This document shows positions 1 to 7,185 of a DNA stretch of 51,333 nucleotides, piece by piece. The stretch is from contig JAFGQZ010000009.1 of NCBI GenBank assembly GCA_016935435.1, positions 1 through 51,333 on the forward strand, in the 5' to 3' direction. The stretch's first letter is position 1. Every line of letters begins with the position of its first letter. The notes under the pieces were generated by a model, which was not told the DNA's origin, searched no databases, and saw nothing but the letters and a program-made list of their open reading frames with translations. The translations under genes were made by a program, and so were the position numbers. Origin of the DNA: Bacteroidales bacterium (GTDB lineage: Bacteria > Bacteroidota > Bacteroidia > Bacteroidales > UBA10428).

Positions 1-48
1 CGCGCAGACCTTCCCCTTTAGGGGATTTGAGGGGTGCGCGGGGAAGTT
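1..48. repeat. GC-rich palindromic repeat (REP-like), possibly cut by window edge
   Basis: The first bases form nested inverted repeats: CGCGCA at 1-6 pairs with TGCGCG at 35-40, TCCCC pairs with GGGGA around a TTTA loop, and CTTCCCC also matches GGGGAAG just downstream. The block is much more GC-rich than the AT-rich DNA after it. Short palindromes of this kind are dispersed in intergenic DNA of many Bacteroidota. Whether it belongs to a family in this genome cannot be seen from one copy. Confidence 0.45.
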
Positions 49-229
49 AGAAATTCTATTTTCTTAACTAAACAAATTGAATCGTGATTTGACATTTTAC
101 CTGTAAGACAGGAACAAAAAATCTTTTAATTCATAAGTAGAAAGTATTTTGGCAAACATTTTTAGGCAGAGACAAGCAACTATTAAAGCAATTAACTCAT
201 CTATAAGACAAACTTTAAACAAAACTGAT

Positions 230-763
230 ATGAGAAAAATAATTTATTCGCTTTTGACAGTTTCGTTGATTGGCTTATTGATTATTAGTTGCGAAAATAA
301 AGATGATAACGATAAGCAATTGGTAATTACTGGACAATTGATTAGTAATTCTTCATGCAAAAATGATTTAAAATCGGGTTATCAGGTTGTAGAGACTCCG
401 GATAGTCTTTCCTGTGTTGAATACTCTTTTGATAGTGAAGCAAATAAATTGATATTGAAACATATAAACGCTGGATTTAATTGTTGTCCTGATAGTTTAT
501 ATTGCAAAATTGAGTTAAAGGGTGATACAATTGAGATTCAAGAATTTGAGAAAACACCTCAATGTCATTGCAATTGTCTATATGACTTAAACATTGACAT
601 AAACGGAGTTGAATTAAAAAAATATCAAATTAAGTTTGTTGAGCCTTATGTTTCAGAACAAAATAAACTTGTATTTGAGATTGACCTTACGAAAGATGCA
701 AATGGAACTTATTGTGTAACCAGAAAACAATATCCTTGGGGAATGGATAGTTTAGATGAATAA
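230..763 (+). CDS. Cys-rich lipoprotein, unknown function
   Basis: A 177-residue lipoprotein starting at MRKIIYSLL. The leader is hydrophobic and ends in LLIISC, a good lipobox, so the mature protein should be anchored in a membrane of the envelope. A TTG at 149 would add 27 residues in front of a complete signal peptide, so ATG 230 is preferred. The mature part is rich in cysteine: a CC pair in NAGFNCCPDSLYC and a tight CHCNC cluster followed by LYDLNIDINGVE, suggesting disulfides or metal binding outside the cytoplasm. Similar Cys-rich lipoproteins are familiar as hypothetical proteins in Bacteroidota, but I know of no assigned function. The gene is clearly more AT-rich than the metabolic genes further on, stands alone, and is followed directly by a structured repeat (764-905), so recent acquisition is possible. 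Confidence 0.7.
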   Translation: MRKIIYSLLTVSLIGLLIISCENKDDNDKQLVITGQLISNSSCKNDLKSGYQVVETPDSLSCVEYSFDSEANKLILKHINAGFNCCPDSLYCKIELKGDTIEIQEFEKTPQCHCNCLYDLNIDINGVELKKYQIKFVEPYVSEQNKLVFEIDLTKDANGTYCVTRKQYPWGMDSLDE

Positions 764-905
764 TAGATATTTGCCGATACATAGAATAGTGCATGCAGGT
801 TGCATTGGGCTTCAAAGGTTTGTGGCTCGTACAAAAGGCCGGTGTAAACTGATATGAATCGGCCTGTAATCCCTTACAACACCATACCATCAGCCTTATC
901 GGAGG
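764..905 (+). repeat. Structured repeat, copy A
   Basis: About 140 bp directly after the Cys-rich lipoprotein gene. The outer arms CCGATA (about 773) and TATCGG (about 897) are complementary. The centre has the hairpin AGGCCG...CGGCCT around a loop holding TGTAAACTGATA. The central segment TGTGGCTCGTA-CAAAAG...TGTAAACTGATA and the right end ATCAGCC-TTATC-GGAGG align with copy B at 3700-3840. The central stem differs in sequence between the copies but remains paired in each, as expected of an element whose fold matters. It may be a MITE-like or attC-like element; the identity is not settled. Confidence 0.5.
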
Positions 906-998
906 TATATAAAAGATATTGGTGAACTATATGAAACTTATATGTATAATATAATTAAATGTTTAAATTTAAGGGATCAAGGTTTTTATATTATTTAA

Positions 999-1607
999 AT
1001 GGCACACTATATCAATAAAAACAGCTTTTGCACTGCCCTTGCAACAATAAGTTTATTGCTTTTTGCTTCCGGTTGCGCCACAAACAACAGGTTAATTTCC
1101 GAAACCGATATTGTTTATGCTTCAAAAAGATCAACACTAAGTTATACCGGTAAAGACAAAAACCGCCACTCCCCTCTTTTATATCTGGACCAGTCGATAG
1201 TAAAAGAAATTCGGCGGGATAATAGCGTTGAATACACCATATACGATGTATTGGCCTTAAAAAGCACCAGTTTTAATATCGAGGAAAAAGTTTTCATGCT
1301 GGTTGACAATGAAGTTTTTCCAATGAAAATCGATAAGGTTGAACATGAATGGGCAAAAAATATTTCAGAAAAAACAGAGGATATCCTCACTTCAGACTCT
1401 ACAAGTATTAGCATTGTTACCGGATACTCCGAAAACAATAAAAAATTAGCAAGGTTCAGCTACAAATTATCCGACGAAGCCATATTAAAAATAATTACAT
1501 CAGGTGAACTTAGGTTTCGTTACTATGCAGGCCCCGGCATGATAACCGTAAAACTTAAGAAAAGCACTTTAAAAAAATTTAAAGCCTTAATCAATAAAGC
1601 TGCCTGA
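999..1607 (+). CDS. Lipoprotein, unknown function
   Basis: A 202-residue protein. The N-terminus has a hydrophobic stretch (about residues 11-25) ending in LLFASGC, a lipobox, so an envelope lipoprotein is expected. The rest is a mixed, polar sequence with no motif I recognise; there are no cysteines after the lipid anchor and no later membrane segments. It is transcribed alone, with about 235 bp of repeat-containing DNA upstream and about 115 bp downstream before the hemerythrin-like gene. The lipoprotein call is fairly sure; no function is proposed. Confidence 0.65.
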   Translation: MAHYINKNSFCTALATISLLLFASGCATNNRLISETDIVYASKRSTLSYTGKDKNRHSPLLYLDQSIVKEIRRDNSVEYTIYDVLALKSTSFNIEEKVFMLVDNEVFPMKIDKVEHEWAKNISEKTEDILTSDSTSISIVTGYSENNKKLARFSYKLSDEAILKIITSGELRFRYYAGPGMITVKLKKSTLKKFKALINKAA

Positions 1608-1701
1608 AATATAAATACTGGCGCCCGCTCAGCAATTATATGCCAAAGCTGGTTGCACTAAAGCTGGTTTACATAAATATTTTAATAAAAGCTTTTATTC
1701 C

Positions 1702-1709
1702 TACCTTTG
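1702..1709 (+). promoter_or_regulatory. Bacteroidota -7 box for the hemerythrin-like gene
   Basis: TACCTTTG matches TAnnTTTG exactly and lies 14 bp before the ATG at 1724. No clear -33 TTTG is seen; a T-run lies about 20 bp upstream. Confidence 0.5.
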
Positions 1710-1723
1710 GCTAAAAAAGTAAG

Positions 1724-2434
1724 ATGTACCAGACACACCGGACATTCATTAAAGCCGATATGAAAATGTCGGAACTAATTAAAGAGAACCCTCGGTTGTT
1801 AATGTTGTTGGAACACCTGGAAATAGACTTTATGGTTTCCGACAAAACAGTTGGGCAACTTTGCAGCTCAAATTCGGTACCGCTTCAGTTGTTTGTCGTT
1901 TTTGGAAACCTGTACAATGGGTTTTATCCGGATGAACACGAGATTAGCCCTATAAACGAAATTGCCCCTATTATAGGATTTTTAAAGAAAAGCCATATTT
2001 ATTACAAAACCGATAAATATCCCGAAATATTAAGCCTCATCAGGGAATTAAAAGACAAAACAAATATTGAGGAGGTAAAACTTATTGAAAGATTTTTTCA
2101 CGACTATTTCAACGAAGTACTTGAACACCTCGATTATGAAGACTCTATTGCTTTTCCCTATTTCATGAAACTTTTAGGGCAAAAAAATTGTTCGGGCTCA
2201 AAATTTTCTGTCAAAGAATACAAGGAGCACCATACCGATATCGAAACCAAGCTTGCCGATTTAAAAAACCTTTTGTTAAAACACATTCAAATTTCAAACG
2301 AATTGGCACTAAGGCGGAAATTGTTCCTTTCTCTTGCCGAGCTTGAGTCGGACTTGCTGATACACGCACTTATTGAAGAAAAAATACTTCTCCCCCTGGT
2401 TGCAGAAGTTGAAAAGAAATGCAAAAATGGATAA
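1724..2434 (+). CDS. Hemerythrin-like, RIC/ScdA-type protein
   Basis: A 236-residue cytoplasmic protein. The N-terminal ~60 residues (MKMSELIKENPRLLMLLEHL then EIDFMVSDKTVGQLC) resemble the DUF542/ScdA_N segment of iron-sulfur repair proteins (RIC, YtfE), but the usual Cys pair after IDF is replaced by MVSD. The C-terminal helical part carries hemerythrin-type ligand candidates: H91, H126, H135 with E139, H169/H170, and H214 with E218, as expected of a di-iron four-helix bundle. The family senses or handles O2 or NO, or repairs iron centres damaged by them. The gene overlaps the LuxR-type regulator downstream by 8 bp, so the pair is translationally coupled and may form a sensor and regulator. 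That role is inference; the fold call is moderately sure. Confidence 0.75.
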   Translation: MYQTHRTFIKADMKMSELIKENPRLLMLLEHLEIDFMVSDKTVGQLCSSNSVPLQLFVVFGNLYNGFYPDEHEISPINEIAPIIGFLKKSHIYYKTDKYPEILSLIRELKDKTNIEEVKLIERFFHDYFNEVLEHLDYEDSIAFPYFMKLLGQKNCSGSKFSVKEYKEHHTDIETKLADLKNLLLKHIQISNELALRRKLFLSLAELESDLLIHALIEEKILLPLVAEVEKKCKNG

Positions 2435-3017
2435 GTGCAGGGTAAACATTGTTATTATCGAGCCTTCCGATATTGTTTTTGAAGGACTGGCAAACCTTCT
2501 CCTGAAAAACGAAGGGCACTTTTTTGTTTACAGGCTAACAGGGATAGATGAACTGATCAGGTATGCAAAAAGGGAACATATCGACAATGCAATTATTAAC
2601 CCAAATGTATTCATCAACAAAACAAATGAGTTTGTAAAGCTTAGGAAAAACTATAACAATATTACCTGGACAGGATTGGTATATTCTTATTTTGAGAATG
2701 ACCTTATAGCGAAGTTCGACGATATTTTGAACATTACCGATACAGAAGATGAAATAATTTCCAGGCTCAAACGCAACACAAAAAAATGCGACTGCCATGA
2801 TCAGGTGCAGAGCGAATTATCGGAACGCGAGGCAGAAGTTCTTCTGCTCTTGGTTAAAGGGCTCTCGAACAAGGAAATTGCCGATAAATTAAATATCAGC
2901 ATCCACACCGTTATTAGCCACAGAAAAAATATTATCGAAAAAACAGGTATAAAAAGTCTTCCCGGACTGACAATCTATGCCATTTCAAAGAAAATAGTCC
3001 CATTGGGCACAAGTTAG
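2427..3017 (+). CDS. LuxR/NarL-type regulator with degenerate receiver
   Basis: A 196-residue regulator. The ATG at 2427 lies inside the stop region of the hemerythrin-like gene (shared ATGGATAA) and begins MDKCRVNIVIIEPSD, a typical receiver first strand. An in-frame start at 2373 would add 18 residues with no receiver character and a long overlap. The receiver-like part covers about residues 5-125. The usual phosphoacceptor position reads NAIINPNVF, with Asn58 where Asp is expected, so normal aspartyl phosphorylation looks impossible. The C-terminal LuxR helix-turn-helix (about 135-195) is intact: LSEREAEVLLLLVKGLSNKE, then IADKLNISIHTVISHRKNI. The output may depend on the hemerythrin-like partner or on another input. 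Confidence 0.85.
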   Translation: MDKCRVNIVIIEPSDIVFEGLANLLLKNEGHFFVYRLTGIDELIRYAKREHIDNAIINPNVFINKTNEFVKLRKNYNNITWTGLVYSYFENDLIAKFDDILNITDTEDEIISRLKRNTKKCDCHDQVQSELSEREAEVLLLLVKGLSNKEIADKLNISIHTVISHRKNIIEKTGIKSLPGLTIYAISKKIVPLGTS

Positions 3018-3109
3018 CCGGCTTAACAATTGTTGCTACATTACGTTAGTCACAATTGAAGTTCACGCCAAACTTCTTGATAGTATAATCTTGTTTTGTC
3101 TTTATTGTT

Positions 3110-3117
3110 TATCTTTG
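3110..3117 (+). promoter_or_regulatory. -7 box for the DUF433/DUF5615 pair
   Basis: TATCTTTG is an exact TAnnTTTG match, 17 bp before the ATG at 3134. A possible -33 TTG lies at 3091-3093. The upstream DNA also holds a CAATTGT...ACAATTG inverted repeat (about 3027-3058), possibly an operator for the pair. Confidence 0.55.
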
Positions 3118-3133
3118 TTAAAATTAATTTATC

Positions 3134-3358
3134 ATGGTTGAATATAAAAAAATCATAAAAATTAATCCCAACAAAAGGTTTGGAAAGCCCTGTATCAGAG
3201 ACACAAGGATTACTGTATATGATGTTTTAGGTTGGCTTGCAGCAGGAATGAGTTATGATGAGATAATAAAAGATTTTCCCGAATTAACAATTGAGGATAT
3301 TCAAGCTTGTTTGGCATATGCAGCAGATAGGGAGCATAAATTGCAACATGCATCATGA
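3134..3358 (+). CDS. DUF433 protein, probable antitoxin
   Basis: A 74-residue protein matching DUF433: it opens with IIKINPNKRFGKPCIRDTRI, continues VYDVLGWLAAGMSYDEIIKD, and ends FPELTIEDIQACLAYAADRE. The family is a small winged-helix-like DNA-binding protein usually paired with a DUF5615 PIN-like protein as a VapBC-type toxin-antitoxin module. Its stop overlaps the ATG of the partner (ATGA, 3355-3358), the expected coupled layout. It is AT-rich relative to the core genes and has its own promoter. The family is certain enough; the antitoxin role is inferred from pairing. Confidence 0.85.
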   Translation: MVEYKKIIKINPNKRFGKPCIRDTRITVYDVLGWLAAGMSYDEIIKDFPELTIEDIQACLAYAADREHKLQHAS

Positions 3359-3697
3359 AATTATTATTTGACCAGAACATTTCATTTAGAATAACTAAAA
3401 AATTACAAAGTTATTTTATTGGATGTTCATGTTTCAGATTGTAAGTTGAGCGATTGTGAAGACCCTGAGATATGGAAATATGCTAGAGATAATAATTTTG
3501 CAATTGTAACTTTCGATTCTGATTTCTACGATATTAGCATCATAAACGATCATCCACCAAAAATAATTTGGATTCGAACGGGTAACTTAACTGCAAAACA
3601 GATTGTTCAGTTAATGATTGATAATCAAAAAACTATAGATTCATTCCTGGAAGATTATGAATTTAACGAACAATCTTGCTTAGAATTAGAATTTTAA
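3355..3697 (+). pseudogene. DUF5615 PIN-like toxin, frameshifted
   Basis: The first frame starts at ATG 3355 and reads MKLLFDQNISFRITKKLQSY, the standard N-terminus of DUF5615 PIN-like proteins with the first acidic residue (D6). It then runs out of frame at about 3415-3421 and stops after 29 residues. The rest of the family sequence is in another frame to 3697: HVSDCKLSDCEDPEIWKYA, then FAIVTFDSDFYDISI and PPKIIWIRTGNL. Removing one base near the TATTTTATTGG run (for example A3418) would join the two as ...KLQSYF-LDVHVSD..., which fits the family. It is either a real inactivating frameshift or a sequencing/assembly error. The antitoxin gene upstream is intact. Confidence 0.75.
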
Positions 3698-3699
3698 AA

Positions 3700-3840
3700 A
3701 ACGTCGCCTAACAAACAACACCGGCCATGTGGGTAACAGTAGGGGTTTCAGCGATTGTAGCTCGTAAACAAAAGTAGCTGTAAACTGATAGGTTACAGCC
3801 CCGTACCCCACGCACGACCCGGTGTCGTCAACCGTTATCA
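3700..3840 (+). repeat. Structured repeat, copy B
   Basis: About 140 bp between the toxin remnant and the 3' end of nrdG. The outer arms ACACCGG (about 3719) and CCGGTGT (about 3819) are complementary. A central perfect hairpin GCTGTAA / TTACAGC closes a loop containing ACTGATA. The segment TTGTAGCTCGTAAACAAAAG plus TGTAAACTGATA aligns with copy A at 764-905. The left end has GCCTAAC (3706-3712) and the right end GTTATC, so AAC...GTT termini are present as in attC sites, but the right end does not fit GTTRRRY. The repeat reaches the nrdG stop codon. Confidence 0.5.
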
Positions 3841-4485
3841 TCGAGGAACTTTTGGCCCAATTTGAATTGTATTTATATTCTCCCCTGCCCGAAAATTGTT
3901 TATGAAATAAGGCTTTGCATTACCAAGCATTTCCCTAATCTGGTTTATTATTTTTTCTTTGTGTGTTCCGGGTATGAACGTGGTTCTGAATTCGCTTTCA
4001 ATTTTCGCGCTTTTAAGGAGGCCGATTGATCGTACAATATTTTCCATGTCGGCAATACTCATGGAAATACCGGTTATATTGCTGTATAAATGGGGTTCTG
4101 TCAGGGTTTTAATGTCCATTGCAATATAATCTGCCAATTTATCCTGAATAATCGAGGCAAGCATTATCGGGTTCGTTCCATTCGTGTCGAGTTTCACACA
4201 GTATCCAAGTTGTTTCAACTCCAGCATAAAATTTGGCAACCCCTTGTGAATGGTAGGTTCGCCGCCGGTTATAACCACCCCGTCGAGCCAGTTCTTGCGT
4301 TGCCCAAGAAAGTTTGTAATAGTGTCAACAGTATATTCGGGTGCTGTTTGAAAGAGCCCGGGCAAAACCAGCTGGGGGTTATGGCAATATCCGCAGCGAA
4401 AATTGCAGCCCTGAGTGAAAACTATGGCTGCAATTTTTCCCGGATAATCAATTAAGCTCTGTTTTACGAAACCTCCAATTTTCAT
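3838..4485 (-). CDS. nrdG: Anaerobic ribonucleotide reductase activase (radical SAM)
   Basis: A 215-residue radical SAM enzyme. It uses a [4Fe-4S] cluster and S-adenosylmethionine to install the glycyl radical on NrdD. The N-terminus MKIGGFVKQSLIDYPGKIAA leads into GCNFRCGYCHNPQL, whose C27, C31 and C34 form the CxxxCxxC cluster motif. The GG[E/D] SAM-binding motif follows (VVITGGEPT). The length and the SLIDYPGK opening fit the longer, PflA-like NrdG form. It lies 12 bp downstream of nrdD and should share the cobalamin-riboswitch-controlled transcript. Its 3' end abuts structured repeat copy B. Confidence 0.92.
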   Translation of the reverse strand: MKIGGFVKQSLIDYPGKIAAIVFTQGCNFRCGYCHNPQLVLPGLFQTAPEYTVDTITNFLGQRKNWLDGVVITGGEPTIHKGLPNFMLELKQLGYCVKLDTNGTNPIMLASIIQDKLADYIAMDIKTLTEPHLYSNITGISMSIADMENIVRSIGLLKSAKIESEFRTTFIPGTHKEKIINQIREMLGNAKPYFINNFRAGENINTIQIGPKVPR

Positions 4486-4497
4486 AAAACTTAAACA

Positions 4498-6672
4498 TTA
4501 TCGGGCAAATACGGTAATCTCTTTGGTATTAACAGAAGGAACCGTTTCTGGCAGGTCTGGCCTGATTTTACTGTCGAACAGTTTACGGTCTTTAAATTCT
4601 TCCCGTTTCCCGCTGTTCCATTGTTTTACAGGCCGCATATACCCTACTATCCGGCTATAAACTTCGCTTTCGGCCCCGCATTTAGGGCATTTGTAGTGCC
4701 CGCCGCTAACATAGCCATGCTGCGGACAAATGCTAAAAGTAGGCGAAAGGGTTATATATGGCAACCTGAAAGAACTGGTAATTTTCCGAATAAGGCTTTT
4801 GGCAGCCGATGCAGGAACATTATTTTCGCCTGTAAAAATATGTAGTACAGTGCCCCCTGTGTACATAGTTTGTAAATCGTCCTGCAGGCTAAGAACCTCA
4901 AAAATATCGTCGGAAAAATTAACCGGCAGATGGGTGGAGTTTGTGTAGTAAGGGCTTGCCCCCTTTTTATATGCCTCGTGGTTGGCAACAATAATATCGG
5001 GGTACTGTACCGTGTCGATACGGGCAAAGCGGTAAGCTGTACTTTCAGCTGGCGTAGCTTCGAGGTTATAAATATTACCCGTTTCTTCCTGAAAAGCAGC
5101 CAGAACACCGCGCATAAATTCCATAATACGCATGGCAAACGCTTTCCCTTCGTGGGTTGAAATATTTTTGCCCATAAAGTTCAGGCAACACTCGTTCATT
5201 CCGTTTATGCCAATGGTCGAAAAGTGGTTTTTCCAATAACAGCCAAACCGCTTGTGCACATGGCGCAAATAAAACTTTGAGTATGGGTAAAGGCCTTTTT
5301 CGGTATAGCCCTCAATGGTTTTACGCTTTATCTCAAGGCTGTCTTTGGCCAGCTCCATTAAATTGCGCAAGCGTTGCAAAAGATTTTCTTCCGATGTGGC
5401 CTCGTAACCCAGCTTAGGTAGGTTTATGGTTACCACGCCTACCGAGCCTGTTAAAGGGTTAGACGCAAACAAGCCTCCGCCACGCTTGTTCAGCTCCCGT
5501 TTGTCGAGCCGCAAGCGGCAGCACATACTGCGCACATCGTCGGGGCTCATATCGGAATTTATAAAATTCGAGAAATAAGGCACTCCATATTTGGCCGTCA
5601 TTTCCCATATTCCTTCATAATCGGGGTTATGCCAGTCAAATTCGGGGGTAATGTTGTAAGTTGGAATGGGAAAAGAAAACAAACTCCCATTGGCATCGCC
5701 TTTTATCATTACTTCGGCGAAAGCCTTGTTAAGCATATTAACTTCGTGCTGATAGTCGCCATAAACGCTTTGCTGGGTTTCGCCTCCCCATACCACAGGT
5801 TCGTTTTTCAAGAACCCGGGTACTTTTAAATCCATGGTAATATTGGTAAAAGGGGTTTGAAAACCCACCCTCGTAGGTGTATTGATATTAAACAGAAACT
5901 CCTGTATGGCCTGCTTAACCTGCTTATAGTCGAGCTTATCGAAGCGGATAAACGGGGCCAGGAATGTATCGAAATTGGAAAAAGCCTGAGCCCCGGCAGC
6001 TTCGCCCTGCATGGTGTAGAAAAAATTCACTATTTGGCCGAGAGCTGTACGGAAATGCCGTGCCGGTTTGCTCTCTGTTTTTCCCAGCACCCCTTTAAAG
6101 CCGGTGCGGAGCAGGTCTTGTAAGTCCCAACCTACACAATAAACGCTCAGAAAGCCCAAATCGTGAATATGCACATAGCCTTGTTTATGTGCATTTGAAA
6201 TGCTGTCGGGATATAATTTTGTCAACCAGTACTGCGAGGTTATAGCCGATGAAATATGCTGGTTGAGCCCCTGCAGCGAATAGGCCGAATTGGCGCTCTC
6301 TTTCACCCGCCAGTCGCTCATCGAGAGGTAATCGTCCATTACCTCAATGTTCGAAAAAAGTTCCTTGGCATTTCGCAATTGTTCGTGTTGTTTGCGATAA
6401 ATAAGGTAAGCCTTGAGCAATTCAAAATCGTTATGGGCAAAAAGGGCTTTTTCAACCAGGTCCTGCACCTGTTCCACTGTGGGCAGTTTTCCGCAGGTGC
6501 CGCTTACAAGCATATTTACCACCTGCGAACTTAAAGCGTGCGCTTCTTGTCGGTTTGGCCTTCCCACAAACCGCATGGCCTTAAAAATAGCATGTTCGAT
6601 TTTTTGCGGGTTAAAAACTACAACCTCACCATTGCGTTTTACAATTTGGGTAATAACAAGTCCACCATTCAT
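4498..6672 (-). CDS. nrdD: Anaerobic (class III) ribonucleoside-triphosphate reductase
   Basis: A 724-residue oxygen-sensitive enzyme that makes deoxyribonucleotides using a glycyl radical. It begins with an ATP-cone allosteric domain (about residues 5-100: ITQIVKRNGEVVVFNPQKIE). The catalytic barrel includes YVHIHDLGFLSVYC and SMCCRLRLDKREL, with cysteines at the positions typical of the active site. The C-terminus has a Zn-binding segment (CPQHG ... CPKCG; one of the usual four Cys is replaced by His) and the glycyl-radical loop RIVGYMRPVKQWNSGK, with G677 matching the radical glycine in other NrdD proteins. nrdG follows after 12 bp. A cobalamin riboswitch lies 111 bp upstream on the same strand, so expression should fall when B12 is plentiful, as expected if a B12-dependent class II reductase is encoded elsewhere. 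Confidence 0.95.
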   Translation of the reverse strand: MNGGLVITQIVKRNGEVVVFNPQKIEHAIFKAMRFVGRPNRQEAHALSSQVVNMLVSGTCGKLPTVEQVQDLVEKALFAHNDFELLKAYLIYRKQHEQLRNAKELFSNIEVMDDYLSMSDWRVKESANSAYSLQGLNQHISSAITSQYWLTKLYPDSISNAHKQGYVHIHDLGFLSVYCVGWDLQDLLRTGFKGVLGKTESKPARHFRTALGQIVNFFYTMQGEAAGAQAFSNFDTFLAPFIRFDKLDYKQVKQAIQEFLFNINTPTRVGFQTPFTNITMDLKVPGFLKNEPVVWGGETQQSVYGDYQHEVNMLNKAFAEVMIKGDANGSLFSFPIPTYNITPEFDWHNPDYEGIWEMTAKYGVPYFSNFINSDMSPDDVRSMCCRLRLDKRELNKRGGGLFASNPLTGSVGVVTINLPKLGYEATSEENLLQRLRNLMELAKDSLEIKRKTIEGYTEKGLYPYSKFYLRHVHKRFGCYWKNHFSTIGINGMNECCLNFMGKNISTHEGKAFAMRIMEFMRGVLAAFQEETGNIYNLEATPAESTAYRFARIDTVQYPDIIVANHEAYKKGASPYYTNSTHLPVNFSDDIFEVLSLQDDLQTMYTGGTVLHIFTGENNVPASAAKSLIRKITSSFRLPYITLSPTFSICPQHGYVSGGHYKCPKCGAESEVYSRIVGYMRPVKQWNSGKREEFKDRKLFDSKIRPDLPETVPSVNTKEITVFAR

Positions 6673-6782
6673 TTTTAAAGAATTTAAGGTTCATAAATGG
6701 TAACTCGCGGGGATGTATAAAAGAAAAACTACAAAAAATATAGGTTTTCAATCGCCTTTCGCCCGAAAGCTACGAAAATTGT

Positions 6783-6956
6783 ATATCTGGCAGGTCTTCT
6801 GACTTTCCCGGTCTTTAACACCTTCCCATCGTACATAAGGCACAACAGTGGCTTTTGTTAAAAACACTTCCCGCTTTGGGCGGGACGGGATTACAGCTAC
6901 GGGGATAGTTCCTGATTTTCACAGGATTCCCTTTTAATCGCGTTAGAACCAAATAT
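6783..6956 (-). promoter_or_regulatory. Cobalamin (B12) riboswitch upstream of nrdDG
   Basis: Read on the minus strand, the leader has the conserved cobalamin riboswitch parts in order: AAAAGGGAAT, then GTGAAAATCAGG (6911-6922 on plus), CCCCGTAGCTGTAAT, the GCCACTGT element (6845-6852), GGGAAGGTG, and the 3' box GTCAGAAGACCTGCC (6789-6803). A closing P1 helix pairs ATATTTGGT (6948-6956) with GCCAGATAT (6783-6791), allowing G-U pairs. The orientation is unambiguous and points to nrdD, not to the TonB-dependent receptor on the other side. B12 riboswitches usually switch genes off when adenosylcobalamin or a relative binds; B12-independent ribonucleotide reductases are known targets. Confidence 0.93.
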
Positions 6957-7118
6957 GTTACCAAAGAAAGAAATAATCAGGTAGATGAAAGAGATCTTGG
7001 CTAATAACTTTTAAACACTGTTTTCAACAATGCCCCCGAAGCCGGATTAATTGTACAATTATTGCCCTATCGCTGCAAAAAGGGATTTTTGGGGTTGTAA
7101 ATTCCCTATTTTATGCGA

Positions 7119-7149
7119 TTGTGCATCTACCGGCAAGTAGGTTACTTTG
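7119..7149 (+). promoter_or_regulatory. Possible promoter of the TonB-dependent receptor
   Basis: TTACTTTG (7142-7149) is one mismatch from TAnnTTTG, with TTG at 7119-7121 about 20 bp upstream, and lies 36 bp before ATG 7186. The fit is partial. Confidence 0.3.
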
Positions 7150-7185
7150 CCCCTAAATTATCATTATAAATTAATCTGCTTTAAT

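Noticed and set aside
3706-3840. Repeat copy B as a canonical integron attC site
   Set aside because: It has AAC...GTT ends, but the right end does not fit GTTRRRY and no integrase is in the window, so only attC-like is claimed.
6256-6534. 92-codon frame opposite nrdD
   Set aside because: It lies wholly inside nrdD on the other strand with no family or start signal; the same holds for the other antisense frames in this gene.
7147-7185. In-frame upstream start of the TonB-dependent receptor
   Set aside because: It would add 13 polar/mixed residues before a complete signal peptide at MNKIFTVLL, and the second ATG gives the standard start.
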